DNA of 64,000 nucleotides from the NCBI GenBank assembly GCA_002426755.1, contig DINI01000028.1, positions 175,594 to 239,593 of the forward strand. Reading direction: 5' to 3'. A program made the position numbers and the translations under genes. Origin of the DNA: Flavobacteriaceae bacterium UBA5544 (GTDB lineage: Bacteria; Bacteroidota; Bacteroidia; Flavobacteriales; Flavobacteriaceae). This document shows, one piece after another, positions 26,318 through 36,800 of this stretch. The notes under the pieces are model-generated. The model was not told the origin of the DNA. It ran no database searches and worked only from the letters and a program-made list of their open reading frames with translations. The stretch's first letter is position 1. Each line of letters opens with the position of its first letter.

Positions 26318-29098
26318 ATGATCAATCCCAAAAAAATATATGTAATTTTGGGGTTTCAAAAACCGAGCCATACTTTTACAAAAATACACCTAAAAGCATT
26401 GCGTACAAACAACTTTCACATACTTTTTGCCTTAAGTTTTACAGTGCTTATTAACACTTTGGGATTTGCACAAGATTTGCCAAAATCCACTGAACCGATA
26501 AAATCTACCGAAAGAGATAGTGTGGTAATGACGATGGATTCTTTGAAAAGCCTTCCAATCAATTTAAAGGAAAATGACTCCATCGTAACAGATACCATCC
26601 CCAAGAAGAAAGAAACTTTGCAAGGCATCGTGAAGTATAAGGCTAAAGATTACGTTTCCATTAATCAGCGTGAACAAAAAATCTACCTTTATAATGAAGC
26701 CGAGGTAAAGTACCAAGATATGGAAATCAAATCAGGGATTATTGTCATTGATTATAGCAAGAATTTAGTATATGCAGGAAGGTTAAAGGATTCCTTGGGT
26801 GTCTATACCCAAGCACCTGTTTTTAAGCAGGGTGAAAATGTAGTGGAACCGGATTCCATTATTTTTAATACAGAAAACAAGAAAGCTCTGATTTATAACT
26901 CAAGAACAGAACAAAGTGGATTTCATGTCTTTGCTCCTTACACAAAAAAAGAAAATGATTCAGTATACTTTATGTCGAAGGCCAGGTTTACAACCTCTGA
27001 AAATCTTGAGGATCCAGAGTATGAATTCGTAACTTCAAGAATTAAGTTTGTTCCAAATAAAAAAATTGTTGCGGGTCCAACAATTATGGAAATTTATGGA
27101 GTACCTACTCCTTTATACGTACCTTTTGCCTATTTTCCATTAACCAATAAGCAAACTTCTGGAATTCTCTTCCCTACGTTTGGACAGGAAAGCCAACGTG
27201 GTTATGGTCTTACAAACGGGGGTTATTATTTTGCTGTTAGTGATTATTTTGATTTGGCAGTACTTGGTGATTATTGGACCAACGGAAGTTATGGATTGCG
27301 GCTGGAATCACAATATGCCTTGAGGTATCGCTTTTCTGGAAATGTTGGGTTTCGTTACGAAAATTTGATCAATAGTGAGCGAGGATTTCCTGACTATTCC
27401 AAAAGCTCGATTTATAATATTAGATGGTCACATACGCAAGATGGTAAATCGAACCCCAGTTCAAGGTTTTCAGCTTCTGTGAATCTTGGAAGTAGTCGAT
27501 ATTATCAGGAGTCCATCAACCAGATCAACCAATCAAATTTTTTAAACAATACCTTATCCTCATCAGTTTCGTATTCAAAAACATTTGATACAGAACCAAG
27601 TATCAACTACAGTATTACTGCCACACATTCACAAAATACACAGACACAACAAATAAACATGACATTGCCAACTTTTCAAGGAAGCATCAGTCGTATCTAT
27701 CCGTTTGAGCCCTCTATCGGAACCAAAAAAGGAATCATCCAGAACATCAACTTTCAATACAATGTAAGAGCAGAAAACCGTATTCAAACGACGGATTCCC
27801 TATTCTTCAAAAAGGAAATGTTTGACGATGCACTTATGGGAGTCAAGCATTCCATTCCAATCACAACAAACTTTAAAGTGCTCAAATATTTTAGTGTCAG
27901 TGCAAATACAAATTTTGATGAAAACTGGACCTTCAATACCATAAGACGCTATTATGATAATGTCAATGAAGAAATTGTCACGGAAGATTTAAAGGGATTT
28001 GACAGTTTTAGAACCTACAATTTTAGTACGAGTATTGGAACCACTATTTATGGGATGTTCGATTTTAAAAAACCCGGAAAAGACCCAAAAATCCAAGCTA
28101 TTCGTCATGTGATGCGTCCATCAATCAGTTATAACATCAACCCTGCATTTGACCAATATTACGATACTTTTGAGGTTATTGATGCCGATGGAACAACCAC
28201 TCAAGAGTACACTCGTTTTCAAAATTCCATTTTTGGAAGTCCAAATAAAACATTTTCGAGTTCGTTAGGATTGTCATTGGCTAACAATTTTGAGATGAAA
28301 GTGCGTCCAAAAGATTCTACAGCTACAGAACCAAAAAAAGTTAAGATTCTCGACAACTTGAATTTTTCGACTTCCTATAATTTTGCAGGTGATTCCTTGC
28401 AATGGAGCCCAGTACGAGCTTCAGGGGGCACGCAAATTTTGGACAATAAAATGAGTATTAATTTTGGGATGGTTTTGGATCCTTACGCATTGGATAACAA
28501 TAACCGTAAAATCAATACTTTCAATATTAATAATGGAGGAAGCCTATTTAGATTGACTTCTGCCAACTTGAATGTAAGCTATTCGTTATCAAATTCAACT
28601 TTTTCTGGTGGCGATGGTTTGGATGCTAAAGAAGAGCAGGAATCCATCCAAAGTGGTGGACGAGCTGATGATTTATTTGGAAAGCCACAGGATTTTTCGG
28701 ATCAAAGATTGACGGATGATGATAGAGAAAATGAAGAGAAAACACCAAGTGAACTTTATAATTATAAAATCCCCTGGAGCTTGCGTTTGGCCTACGCCGT
28801 GAACTATTCCAATAATGCACGCCAAAGCGAAATATCTTCCAATTCCCTGATGTTTTCAGGAGATATAGAAGTTTCACCGCGCTGGACACTCGGTGCTTCT
28901 TCAGGATATGATTTTAAAAATCAGGGATTTACTTACACGCAACTGCGTTTTGAACGTGATTTATTGAGTTGGCGCATGAATTTTAGTTGGATTCCATTCA
29001 GTAGTAGAAGTTCATGGAGTTTCTTTATAGGTATCAAATCAAACTTATTGAAGGATATTAAGTATGACCAGCGCAAGCGACCTGACCAGCAATTGTAA
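26318..29098 (+). CDS. LptD-like LPS-assembly outer-membrane protein
   Basis: A 926-residue protein. An N-terminal hydrophobic signal segment (NNFHILFALSFTVLINTLGFAQ, about residues 31-52) is preceded by an unusual 30-residue extension, also seen in related flavobacterial LptD proteins. An OstA/LptA-like beta-jellyroll (about 95-230, INQREQKIYLYNEAEVKYQD) is followed by a long barrel with aromatic strands, including PTPLYVPFAYFPLTNKQTSGILFP. The role is insertion of LPS into the outer leaflet with LptE; no lptE is evident nearby. The C-terminus ends SNLLKDIKYDQRKRPDQQL rather than with an aromatic residue, which is common in the family in this phylum. Confidence 0.88.
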   Translation: MINPKKIYVILGFQKPSHTFTKIHLKALRTNNFHILFALSFTVLINTLGFAQDLPKSTEPIKSTERDSVVMTMDSLKSLPINLKENDSIVTDTIPKKKETLQGIVKYKAKDYVSINQREQKIYLYNEAEVKYQDMEIKSGIIVIDYSKNLVYAGRLKDSLGVYTQAPVFKQGENVVEPDSIIFNTENKKALIYNSRTEQSGFHVFAPYTKKENDSVYFMSKARFTTSENLEDPEYEFVTSRIKFVPNKKIVAGPTIMEIYGVPTPLYVPFAYFPLTNKQTSGILFPTFGQESQRGYGLTNGGYYFAVSDYFDLAVLGDYWTNGSYGLRLESQYALRYRFSGNVGFRYENLINSERGFPDYSKSSIYNIRWSHTQDGKSNPSSRFSASVNLGSSRYYQESINQINQSNFLNNTLSSSVSYSKTFDTEPSINYSITATHSQNTQTQQINMTLPTFQGSISRIYPFEPSIGTKKGIIQNINFQYNVRAENRIQTTDSLFFKKEMFDDALMGVKHSIPITTNFKVLKYFSVSANTNFDENWTFNTIRRYYDNVNEEIVTEDLKGFDSFRTYNFSTSIGTTIYGMFDFKKPGKDPKIQAIRHVMRPSISYNINPAFDQYYDTFEVIDADGTTTQEYTRFQNSIFGSPNKTFSSSLGLSLANNFEMKVRPKDSTATEPKKVKILDNLNFSTSYNFAGDSLQWSPVRASGGTQILDNKMSINFGMVLDPYALDNNNRKINTFNINNGGSLFRLTSANLNVSYSLSNSTFSGGDGLDAKEEQESIQSGGRADDLFGKPQDFSDQRLTDDDRENEEKTPSELYNYKIPWSLRLAYAVNYSNNARQSEISSNSLMFSGDIEVSPRWTLGASSGYDFKNQGFTYTQLRFERDLLSWRMNFSWIPFSSRSSWSFFIGIKSNLLKDIKYDQRKRPDQQL

Positions 29099-29159
29099 TG
29101 TTCAGTTGCGTTAGTACAAAGTTTTATGTTACTTTGAGTAATTGTTTCAAATACTAATT

Positions 29160-29540
29160 ATGAAAAAAATCATCAATACTCCGAATGCGCCAGCTCCTAT
29201 TGGACCTTATAATCAAGCCGTTTTAACTGATAACACATTGTATATCTCTGGGCAAATTGCATTGAACCCAGAGTCCATGGAATTGGTTATGGGTGATATT
29301 AAAACAGAGACCAAACAAGTCATGGAAAATTTAAAGGCTGTTCTTGAAGCTGCAGGTATGACGTTTGAAAATGTAGTAAAGTCTTCAATTTTTATCAGTG
29401 ATATGAACAATTTTGGTCAAATCAATGAAGTGTACGCCACTTACTTTGACAGTGACACGGCTCCAGCACGAGAAACGGTTGAAGTTGCCAATCTGCCAAA
29501 ATTTGTCAATGTAGAAATTAGCATGATTGCTGTAAAATAA
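29160..29540 (+). CDS. ridA: RidA-family deaminase
   Basis: A 126-residue YjgF/YER057c/UK114 protein that hydrolyses reactive enamine/imine intermediates from PLP enzymes to ketoacids and ammonia. Signatures include APAPIGPYNQAV (residues 9-20), YISGQIALNP, and the C-terminal APARETVEVANLPK with the Arg that contacts the substrate carboxylate, then VNVEISMIAVK. I use the ATG at 29160: an upstream TTG (29142) would add six non-conserved residues. It lies 61 bp downstream of lptD on the same strand. Confidence 0.95.
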   Translation: MKKIINTPNAPAPIGPYNQAVLTDNTLYISGQIALNPESMELVMGDIKTETKQVMENLKAVLEAAGMTFENVVKSSIFISDMNNFGQINEVYATYFDSDTAPARETVEVANLPKFVNVEISMIAVK

Positions 29541-29621
29541 CCTCCTTTTGATTGAAAACAGTTCTACCAATAAACTTTCAACACTTGTTAATAAATCATC
29601 TTTTCTAAATTCAAAATAGAC

Positions 29622-29652
29622 ATTGAAATCCGTGTTCTAAAACGTACTTTTG
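29622..29652 (+). promoter_or_regulatory. Putative promoter of guaC
   Basis: ATTG (29622-29625), a 19-bp spacer and TACTTTTG (29645-29652) match the nTTG-N19-TAnnTTTG pattern. The predicted transcription start is near 29659, about 19 bp before the ATG. Confidence 0.55.
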
Positions 29653-29677
29653 AAAGTAAACCAATTCAAGTACACCA

Positions 29678-30718
29678 ATGCGAATAGAATATGATATAAA
29701 GTTGGGCTTTAAAGATGTGATGATACGACCAAAACGTTCGACACTCAAAAGCCGTTCTCAAGTGAATCTCAAGCGTCAATTCAAATTTTTGCACAGCAAC
29801 AATTCTTGGTCCGGTATTCCAATTATGGCGGCGAATATGGATACAGTTGGAACCTTTGAGATGGCTATGGCATTATCAAAACAAGAATTATTCACAGCAA
29901 TTCATAAACATTATTCTGTTGAAAAATGGAAAACTTTTCTTTCCAAAGCACCAGAAAACATTTGCAATTACATCGCCATCAGTACAGGAACCAGTAAACA
30001 AGATGCAGATAAGTTAAAAGCCATCTCCAACCTAAACAAAAACATAAAGTTTATTTGCATTGATGTCGCTAATGGTTATTCGGAGCATTTTGTCAATTTT
30101 GTGAAGCAAACTCGGTCACAATATCCTGATAAGGTAATTATTGCAGGAAATGTGGTAACTGGCGAAATGGTTGAAGAATTACTGCTGGCTGGAGCCGATA
30201 TCATTAAAGTTGGAATTGGCCCTGGTTCAGTGTGTACAACGCGCGTCAAAACTGGTGTTGGATACCCACAACTATCCGCGATTATTGAATGTGCTGATGC
30301 TGCGCATGGCTTGGGTGGACAGATTATCAGTGATGGTGGCTGCACAACTCCTGGTGATGTGGCAAAAGCCTTTGGTGCTGGAGCTGATTTTGTAATGCTT
30401 GGAGGGATGTTTGCTGGACATGATGAAAGTGGTGGTGAAACGGTTGTGCGAAAAGGAAAAACATACAAACAATTTTATGGTATGAGTTCGTTAACAGCCA
30501 TGGAAAAACATATTGGAGGTGTTGCCGATTATAGAGCCAGTGAAGGTAAAACCGTTGAAGTACCGTATCGCGGCAAAGTAGATAATACGTTACAGGACAT
30601 TCTTGGAGGCGTTCGTAGTACATGTACGTATGTGGGTGCGCAACGATTGAAAGAATTGACCAAACGAACCACCTTTATTAGGGTTGAAGAACAGGAAAAT
30701 AAAGTTTATAACGAATAG
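29678..30718 (+). CDS. guaC: GMP reductase
   Basis: An NADPH-dependent enzyme converting GMP to IMP in purine salvage. The 346-residue length equals E. coli GuaC. The N-terminal LGFKDVMIRPKRSTLKSRS and the catalytic loop GPGSVCTTRVKTGVGYPQ (Cys186) are diagnostic and separate it from IMP dehydrogenase; no CBS domains are inserted. The phosphate-binding ISDGGCTTPGDVAKAFGAG and FYGMSS segments are present. It stands alone with its own predicted promoter, convergent with the N-acetylglucosamine kinase gene. Confidence 0.96.
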   Translation: MRIEYDIKLGFKDVMIRPKRSTLKSRSQVNLKRQFKFLHSNNSWSGIPIMAANMDTVGTFEMAMALSKQELFTAIHKHYSVEKWKTFLSKAPENICNYIAISTGTSKQDADKLKAISNLNKNIKFICIDVANGYSEHFVNFVKQTRSQYPDKVIIAGNVVTGEMVEELLLAGADIIKVGIGPGSVCTTRVKTGVGYPQLSAIIECADAAHGLGGQIISDGGCTTPGDVAKAFGAGADFVMLGGMFAGHDESGGETVVRKGKTYKQFYGMSSLTAMEKHIGGVADYRASEGKTVEVPYRGKVDNTLQDILGGVRSTCTYVGAQRLKELTKRTTFIRVEEQENKVYNE

Positions 30719-30765
30719 ACGTTATTTGTTCTTTAGATAGAATTTTAATCAAATAATAATAGAAG

Positions 30766-31626
30766 CTAAAGGTGTTTAGTATGATAAGCAACCAACCCCT
30801 CAATTGGACGACGAACAAAATTACCTACTTTAAAACCTAATTCTTCACCCACCTCTCTTATTTCATTTTGTGAAAAGTAGGCAATGGAGCCAGCAAAATG
30901 AACCGGTACTTTTTCAATCTCATATTTGAATTGAAGGATCATATTTTTAGCAAACAATCGCACACCTTCCTTAATCATGTTTTGGACATACAGGGAATCC
31001 TTGTTTAGAAACATGAATTCAGCAAAATTTGCCAAATAGGCATTTGGACTTGGTTGTTTATATAGATTATATTTGATAAAATCCGCATCCATATTATATT
31101 TATCGGCGAAAGATACCCTTATGGCTTCAGGCATATGATTGAAATAATAATCACGAATCAATTGTTTGCCATAATAATTTCCGGAAGCGTCATCCATCAA
31201 GGTGTAACCTAAAGAAGTTATACGTTGGTGCAGACGTTCACCGTCATAATAACTACAATTAGAACCAGTTCCTAGAATACAGACGACTGCTGCCTCATCA
31301 TCAGTGTTCAGCGACGCCCTAACCGCTGCCATTGTGTCTTCTGTTACCTCTACTTCCGCATTGACAAAGATATCTTCCAATACTTTTTTAAGTAGTAATT
31401 TTGGATTTTCAGTACCGCAACCGGCTCCATAGAAAAACACATGAGTAACATCACGTTTATGTACCATTAACTCTTCACTTTTCCTGATAATTTTGTATAG
31501 CTTCTTTTCTTTGAGAATCTCGGGGTTTAGACCACTTGTTCTTATTTTTTCTAGAAGTTGCTTTCCGTTATTATCAACTGAAATCCAATCGGCTTTTGTA
31601 GAACCACTGTCAACTATTAAAATCAT
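30766..31626 (-). CDS. N-acetylglucosamine kinase-like (BadF/BadG/BcrA/BcrD ATPase family)
   Basis: A 286-residue actin-fold sugar kinase. The phosphate-1 loop MILIVDSGSTKADWISVD is at residues 1-18, a phosphate-2-like CILGTGSNCSYYDG near 116-129 and an adenosine-type HFAGSIAYFSQ near 242-252. In Bacteroidota this family is annotated as N-acetylglucosamine kinase acting in amino-sugar recycling, which fits a genome with a GH3 hexosaminidase. No signal peptide, so cytosolic. It follows gapA by 77 bp on the same strand. Substrate assignment is by family only. Confidence 0.82.
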   Translation of the reverse strand: MILIVDSGSTKADWISVDNNGKQLLEKIRTSGLNPEILKEKKLYKIIRKSEELMVHKRDVTHVFFYGAGCGTENPKLLLKKVLEDIFVNAEVEVTEDTMAAVRASLNTDDEAAVVCILGTGSNCSYYDGERLHQRITSLGYTLMDDASGNYYGKQLIRDYYFNHMPEAIRVSFADKYNMDADFIKYNLYKQPSPNAYLANFAEFMFLNKDSLYVQNMIKEGVRLFAKNMILQFKYEIEKVPVHFAGSIAYFSQNEIREVGEELGFKVGNFVRRPIEGLVAYHTKHL

Positions 31627-31703
31627 GCTGTATTTGAATAAAAATTCCGTACAAGTTCAAACTATATAAATATAGTAAAACTTATACGGAATGTGATGTA
31701 TAA

Positions 31704-32711
31704 CTATAAAGAATGTACGTGTTGTGCTAAATCTACCAACTTGCTGGAATAACCAAATTCATTGTCATACCAAGAAACAATTTTGAAAAAAGTTGAGTTT
31801 AACGCGATTCCTGCTTTGGCATCAACAATGGAAGTTCTTGGGTCTGAAACAAAATCTTGGGAAACCACATCATCTTCAGTATATCCAAGAATACCTTTTA
31901 GAGTTGTTTCAGAAGCTTCTTTGTAAACCTTCATGATTTCCTCATAGGTGGTTTCTTTTGCCAATTTAACCGTTAAATCCACACAAGAGACATCAGCTGT
32001 AGGAACACGCATGGACATTCCTGTCAATTTACCGTTTAATTCTGGGATAACTTTACCAACAGCTTTAGCTGCTCCTGTAGATGCAGGAATAATGTTTAAC
32101 AACGCAGAACGACCGCCTCTAAAATCTTTTTTTGATGGACCATCCACTGTCATTTGAGTTGCCGTGGTGGCGTGCACTGTCGTCATAAGTCCTTCAACAA
32201 TCCCAAAATGATCATTAAGCACTTTAACTAACGGTGCAAGACAATTGGTTGTACAAGATGCATTAGAAACAATGGTATCGCTTGCAGTGGCTTTTGTATG
32301 GTTTACTCCCATAACAAACATTGGCGCATCGGCTGAAGGAGCTGAAATCACAACTTTTTTTGCACCACCTTTTATATGTGCTGTTGCAGTTTCTATGGTT
32401 GTAAAAATTCCTGTGCATTCTGCAACGACATCCACATCAACTTTTTCATCATCCCATTTAATCTGTGTTGGGTCTTTTTCTGCGGTGACTCTGATGAACT
32501 TGTCATTGACAAATAATTGTCCGTTTTTGACTTCAACTTTTCCATCAAAACGACCATGTACAGAATCGTATTTCAATAAATATGCTAAATGTTCAACATC
32601 CAATAAATCGTTGATAGCTACTACGTCCACATCTGGACGGTTAACTGTTGATCTAAAAACTATTCTTCCTATTCTACCGAATCCGTTGATTCCTAATTTT
32701 AAATTTGACAT
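31704..32711 (-). CDS. gapA: Glyceraldehyde-3-phosphate dehydrogenase, type I
   Basis: A 335-residue glycolytic enzyme. The NAD-binding GINGFGRIGR is at residues 8-17, the catalytic SNASCTTNCLAPL has Cys at about 152, and the PTADVSCVDLTVKL and SWYDNEFGYS segments are intact. The aspartate in AINDLLD at the end of beta-B suggests NAD rather than NADP preference. It lies 54 bp downstream of pfkA on the same strand, giving a two-gene glycolytic operon. Confidence 0.97.
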   Translation of the reverse strand: MSNLKLGINGFGRIGRIVFRSTVNRPDVDVVAINDLLDVEHLAYLLKYDSVHGRFDGKVEVKNGQLFVNDKFIRVTAEKDPTQIKWDDEKVDVDVVAECTGIFTTIETATAHIKGGAKKVVISAPSADAPMFVMGVNHTKATASDTIVSNASCTTNCLAPLVKVLNDHFGIVEGLMTTVHATTATQMTVDGPSKKDFRGGRSALLNIIPASTGAAKAVGKVIPELNGKLTGMSMRVPTADVSCVDLTVKLAKETTYEEIMKVYKEASETTLKGILGYTEDDVVSQDFVSDPRTSIVDAKAGIALNSTFFKIVSWYDNEFGYSSKLVDLAQHVHSL

Positions 32712-32765
32712 TTTTTTGTATTTTATTCTTTTAATATTATTTATTCTAATTAAGGTATCTATTGA

Positions 32766-33752
32766 TTATGTACTCATAATATCAGATACACGTAACAATT
32801 CTTTGTTGATCTTTGATTTTCCTTTGACAGCTTGTTCCAAGGGCGTAAGTGCCATAACATCATTGATTAAGCCAACCATATAATTGGTTTTGCCATCCAA
32901 TAAACTTTCTACAGCCTTCACTCCCATTCTACTGGCAAGCACTCTGTCAAAACATGAAGGTGAGCCACCACGTTGCATATGACCCAAAACGGATACTCTA
33001 ACATCATACTCATCCATGTTTTCCTCAACATAGTCCTTCAATTCGAAAACATTCTTACCAATTTTATCGCCTTCTGCCACAACCACAATACTGGATGATT
33101 TTCCAGATTGTTTACTGCGTTGTAATGATTCCAATAAACGGTCTAAACCTAAATCTTCTTCAGGAATCAAGATTTCTTCGGCTCCAGCTCCTACGCCAGC
33201 ATTCAAGGCAATATGGCCAACATCTCGTCCCATTACTTCGACGAAAAATAGACGATTGTGTGAACTTGCCGTATCTCGGATTTTATCAATGCAATCCACA
33301 ACCGTGTTAAGTGCAGTATCAAATCCTAAAGTATGTGAAGTTCCAAAAATATCATTATCTATAGTACCAGGAATTCCCATGACAGGAAAGTTGTATTCTT
33401 TATTGAAAATAAGTCCTCCGTTGAAAGTTCCGTCTCCACCTATTAATACCAAAGCATCAATATTGGCATCGACAAGTTTTTCGTGTGCAATTTTTCTGCC
33501 TTCAGGAGTTCTAAACTCTTTAGAGCGGGCAGATTTTAAAACAGTTCCACCTTTATTGATAATTCCTTTAACACTACGTGCGTCCATGGATTTAAAGTCA
33601 CCTTCAATCATTCCTTCGTAGCCACGGTATATACCTACACATTCTATGTTATGGTATGCGCAAGTTCTGACCACCGAACGGATGGCTGCATTCATTCCTG
33701 GAGAGTCACCTCCAGAGGTCATGACACCTATCTTTTTTATGTTTTTTGACAT
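32766..33752 (-). CDS. pfkA: ATP-dependent 6-phosphofructokinase
   Basis: Phosphorylates fructose 6-phosphate to the 1,6-bisphosphate. The 328 residues include GVMTSGGDSPGMNAAIRSVV at 9-28 (ATP site), GGDGTFNGG (about 104-112), the catalytic PGTIDNDI (about 127-134) and MGRDVGHIALNAGVGAGAE (about 174-192). The Gly in GGDGT (G104 of E. coli PfkA) indicates ATP rather than pyrophosphate use. It is upstream of gapA and probably co-transcribed. Confidence 0.97.
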   Translation of the reverse strand: MSKNIKKIGVMTSGGDSPGMNAAIRSVVRTCAYHNIECVGIYRGYEGMIEGDFKSMDARSVKGIINKGGTVLKSARSKEFRTPEGRKIAHEKLVDANIDALVLIGGDGTFNGGLIFNKEYNFPVMGIPGTIDNDIFGTSHTLGFDTALNTVVDCIDKIRDTASSHNRLFFVEVMGRDVGHIALNAGVGAGAEEILIPEEDLGLDRLLESLQRSKQSGKSSSIVVVAEGDKIGKNVFELKDYVEENMDEYDVRVSVLGHMQRGGSPSCFDRVLASRMGVKAVESLLDGKTNYMVGLINDVMALTPLEQAVKGKSKINKELLRVSDIMST

Positions 33753-33887
33753 CTAATTCTAACTTTGAAAAGTAAAACTAATAAACTAATATTAGAATTG
33801 CCGATGTATTGAAGATTATTTAACAGTGCTATTAAAACTCAATCGTTTTCGTTAATAACTCTCTTAAAATTAGTAGAAAAAACATGA

Positions 33888-36800
33888 TTAATTGTTGTCT
33901 TTTTTGTCAGATTTGGGCTTTATCGTGATGTAATCTGGAGTCATTTGTTCTTCTTCTTTTTTGTTCGCTTCCTCATCTCGTTTTTGGGCCTCTTTTTCTT
34001 CTTTATTTTTTCCAGAGAAAATGATTTGAAGCAATTCTTTAAAAGTATCGAATTCTACACTGTATGATAAACCTAAACCTTGCGTGTAGCCAATTTCTTC
34101 TCCGAAATTACGGATGTTGTTTTCTCTGTTGAAGAATTTGGCGGACAATGTCCCGTCGTCGTTCAATAATAATTCAATCTCGGCATCGCCAGCAATTACC
34201 GTTTGGTTGACGCCCCCTACTGGCACACCCACTTTACCATTAAATAAAACACGGTCACTGATTTTTGTGCTCAAGGTTAATCCGAGTCGATCATCAGTTT
34301 GATATTCTGGGGTAGTTTCACCTGACTCAAAATTAACACCCACCCTTACCTTATCATCATCACTTGAGAACAAGCTATTAAAGAGGTTGTTAACCCTGTC
34401 CTCAACCGTTCCATAAGCTTGCTGTCCTAAACTTATCTCACTGGCAAAAGAACCAGTTGCCAACAAAAACACTCCTTGGTTGTCTCTACTTTCCTTCGTT
34501 TCAAGACGATAATCCAACTCCGATTTAATGGTGGAACTCACATTAGGAAACCCAAAAGTGAAATCCAAATCAGGTTGTTCTAATTGGCCTGTTAGATTAA
34601 GCTCCACATTTACAGGAATGCTCCTGTTGATTGGATTGTCCAATAATACGGATGGATTCGCATTGGTTTTGTATATCGCCTTTAAATTAAGTTGCGCTTT
34701 TAATGGGTCGCCATCCCATCGTAGGTTCCCTCCTTTTTCCACCTCAAGTTTCTTCTGCACCAAACCACCATAGGCAAAATTGTAGGTTCCTTTATAGATG
34801 ACAAAATCTCCGTACATATTGAATTTTCCATTAGTATTGATTTCTATCAGCAAGTTACCTTCTCCACTTCCTTGAATGGTACTACCTGATTTTCTATCGA
34901 CAACAATTTCTATATCTGCATTTTGATTAACGTCTAAATCAAAGTCGAGCTCCAAACCTTTCACTTCGGTTTCAGAAATAGTTTCACCTCTTAAACGTGC
35001 CGCTTTTTCTTCAGGACTTAAAAAATGCATATAAGAATTGTCTCCAAAACTTTGAGTATCACTTAAAGGGATTTTAAATACCGTTCCTTGTGCCGTACTG
35101 CCATCTACTTTGATGACCAGCTGTTCGGTTGGGCCATAAATACTGGCCTGCCCCGTAACGAATGCGGTACCATAATATAAAGCATCTTCGGTATCTTCCG
35201 TATCCAAAACCAGCAAACGCTTGGTATCAATATCTAACCCAAGTCGCCAATCGGAAAAGTTATTATGACTCATATAACCATTAAGAGTTGCTCTTGAAAA
35301 GTATTTTGAATCCGTCATCACAACCTCATTGAATATAAACTTTTGCTCCTCCAATAGTACTTCGGAATCAAAATCAAATGAATAATCTACGTTTAGGTAT
35401 GGGATGGTCATACCTGCATTATTCAACACCAGATTGCCATTAATGTCTGGTTTTTTGAGATTTCCTGTTGCTTTGACATTTCCGGAAGCCAAACCTCTAA
35501 TATTGTTTATGACATCAGCACCAAACACATTGAGGAATGCCAATTGAAATTCATCAAACTCAATATCTAGATTGATGCTTGGGTTGGATTGGCCAACATC
35601 GATATAGCCTTTGGCAATTAAGGATTTTAAATTGTCATTCTGCAATAACAAATCGACTTCATAGTTGGTCAGGGACTCGTTACCTATGATATCTGCTCTT
35701 AAATCTCCCAACTCGAACTCATTGAACTTAAATCGGTCAATTGTAACATTCGAATTTGGTAAATACACGCCATCTTTCTGAAGTACTTCCAATTTTCCAT
35801 TCACATTGCCTGCGAAATGGATACTATCCAACCGCGGTGTGATTTTATTCAAATCGACATCTTTAAAATTAAGTTTTATGTCCTTATAAGTAGAATCGCG
35901 TATCTCTCCTGCAAGTTCTATTTCTTCATCAAGGTGACTCATCACAATTTCTGAAATATCAAATTGCTTGAATTGTCTGTCAAAAGTTATTTTGTTTTGC
36001 TTATCCCTGTTCTCATTAATCACCCAATCGTTTTCTTTGAATCGCACACCAGATTTTTTAAAACCAACCACAGATTTATTGTCTTTATCGATGGTATAGA
36101 AGAGGCTCAAGTCAAAATTGTCTTTATTGAGTTTTCCTCCTTGAAATTCAGATTTGATAAACAACGTATCTCTAATGGTAACATTAATCAAATTAAATTT
36201 TGAAACATTATAGTAATTGGTGTTGATGGAATCTATCTCCACAAACGTGTTGAACAATGGATTGGAATTATCGATTTTCAAGTCCACATTGTTAGCGAAA
36301 TAATCATTCAATTTGATTTGTGGTGACTTAAATGCAAGCTTAAAACCGCGCTCATCACTTTCAATGCGGCCTTTAATGGATGTGTTTGGACCCAATTCCA
36401 ATTCATGTACAAATACCTCAATGATTTTATTGTAAACCGTAAAATTAAAATCGAGGTATTCGTCGTCTTCGATTTTATGGGGAAGATAATTGGTGTAAAT
36501 ACTTCCAATGGAATTTTCAACGAGCTTACCAATGTTCTCAAACTTAAAGACACCGCTAACGGTTCCTTCGATGATATCTGTTGAATTGATACTTATATTT
36601 CGCTTTTCATTTTCAAAGCTTGAAGTGACATCAAAATCCTCAAAAAAGTATTCATCGTTTTGATTGATGTAGGTTGTGTTTTTAAAATTCAACGTACCAT
36701 AAGCATCATTGATGTTGGTGCCTTTCATTGACATGATGACTTGTCCTTTAAATACAGAAAGGCTATCCTTGCTTACGAAATTCAAAGCTTTTAGATTGGC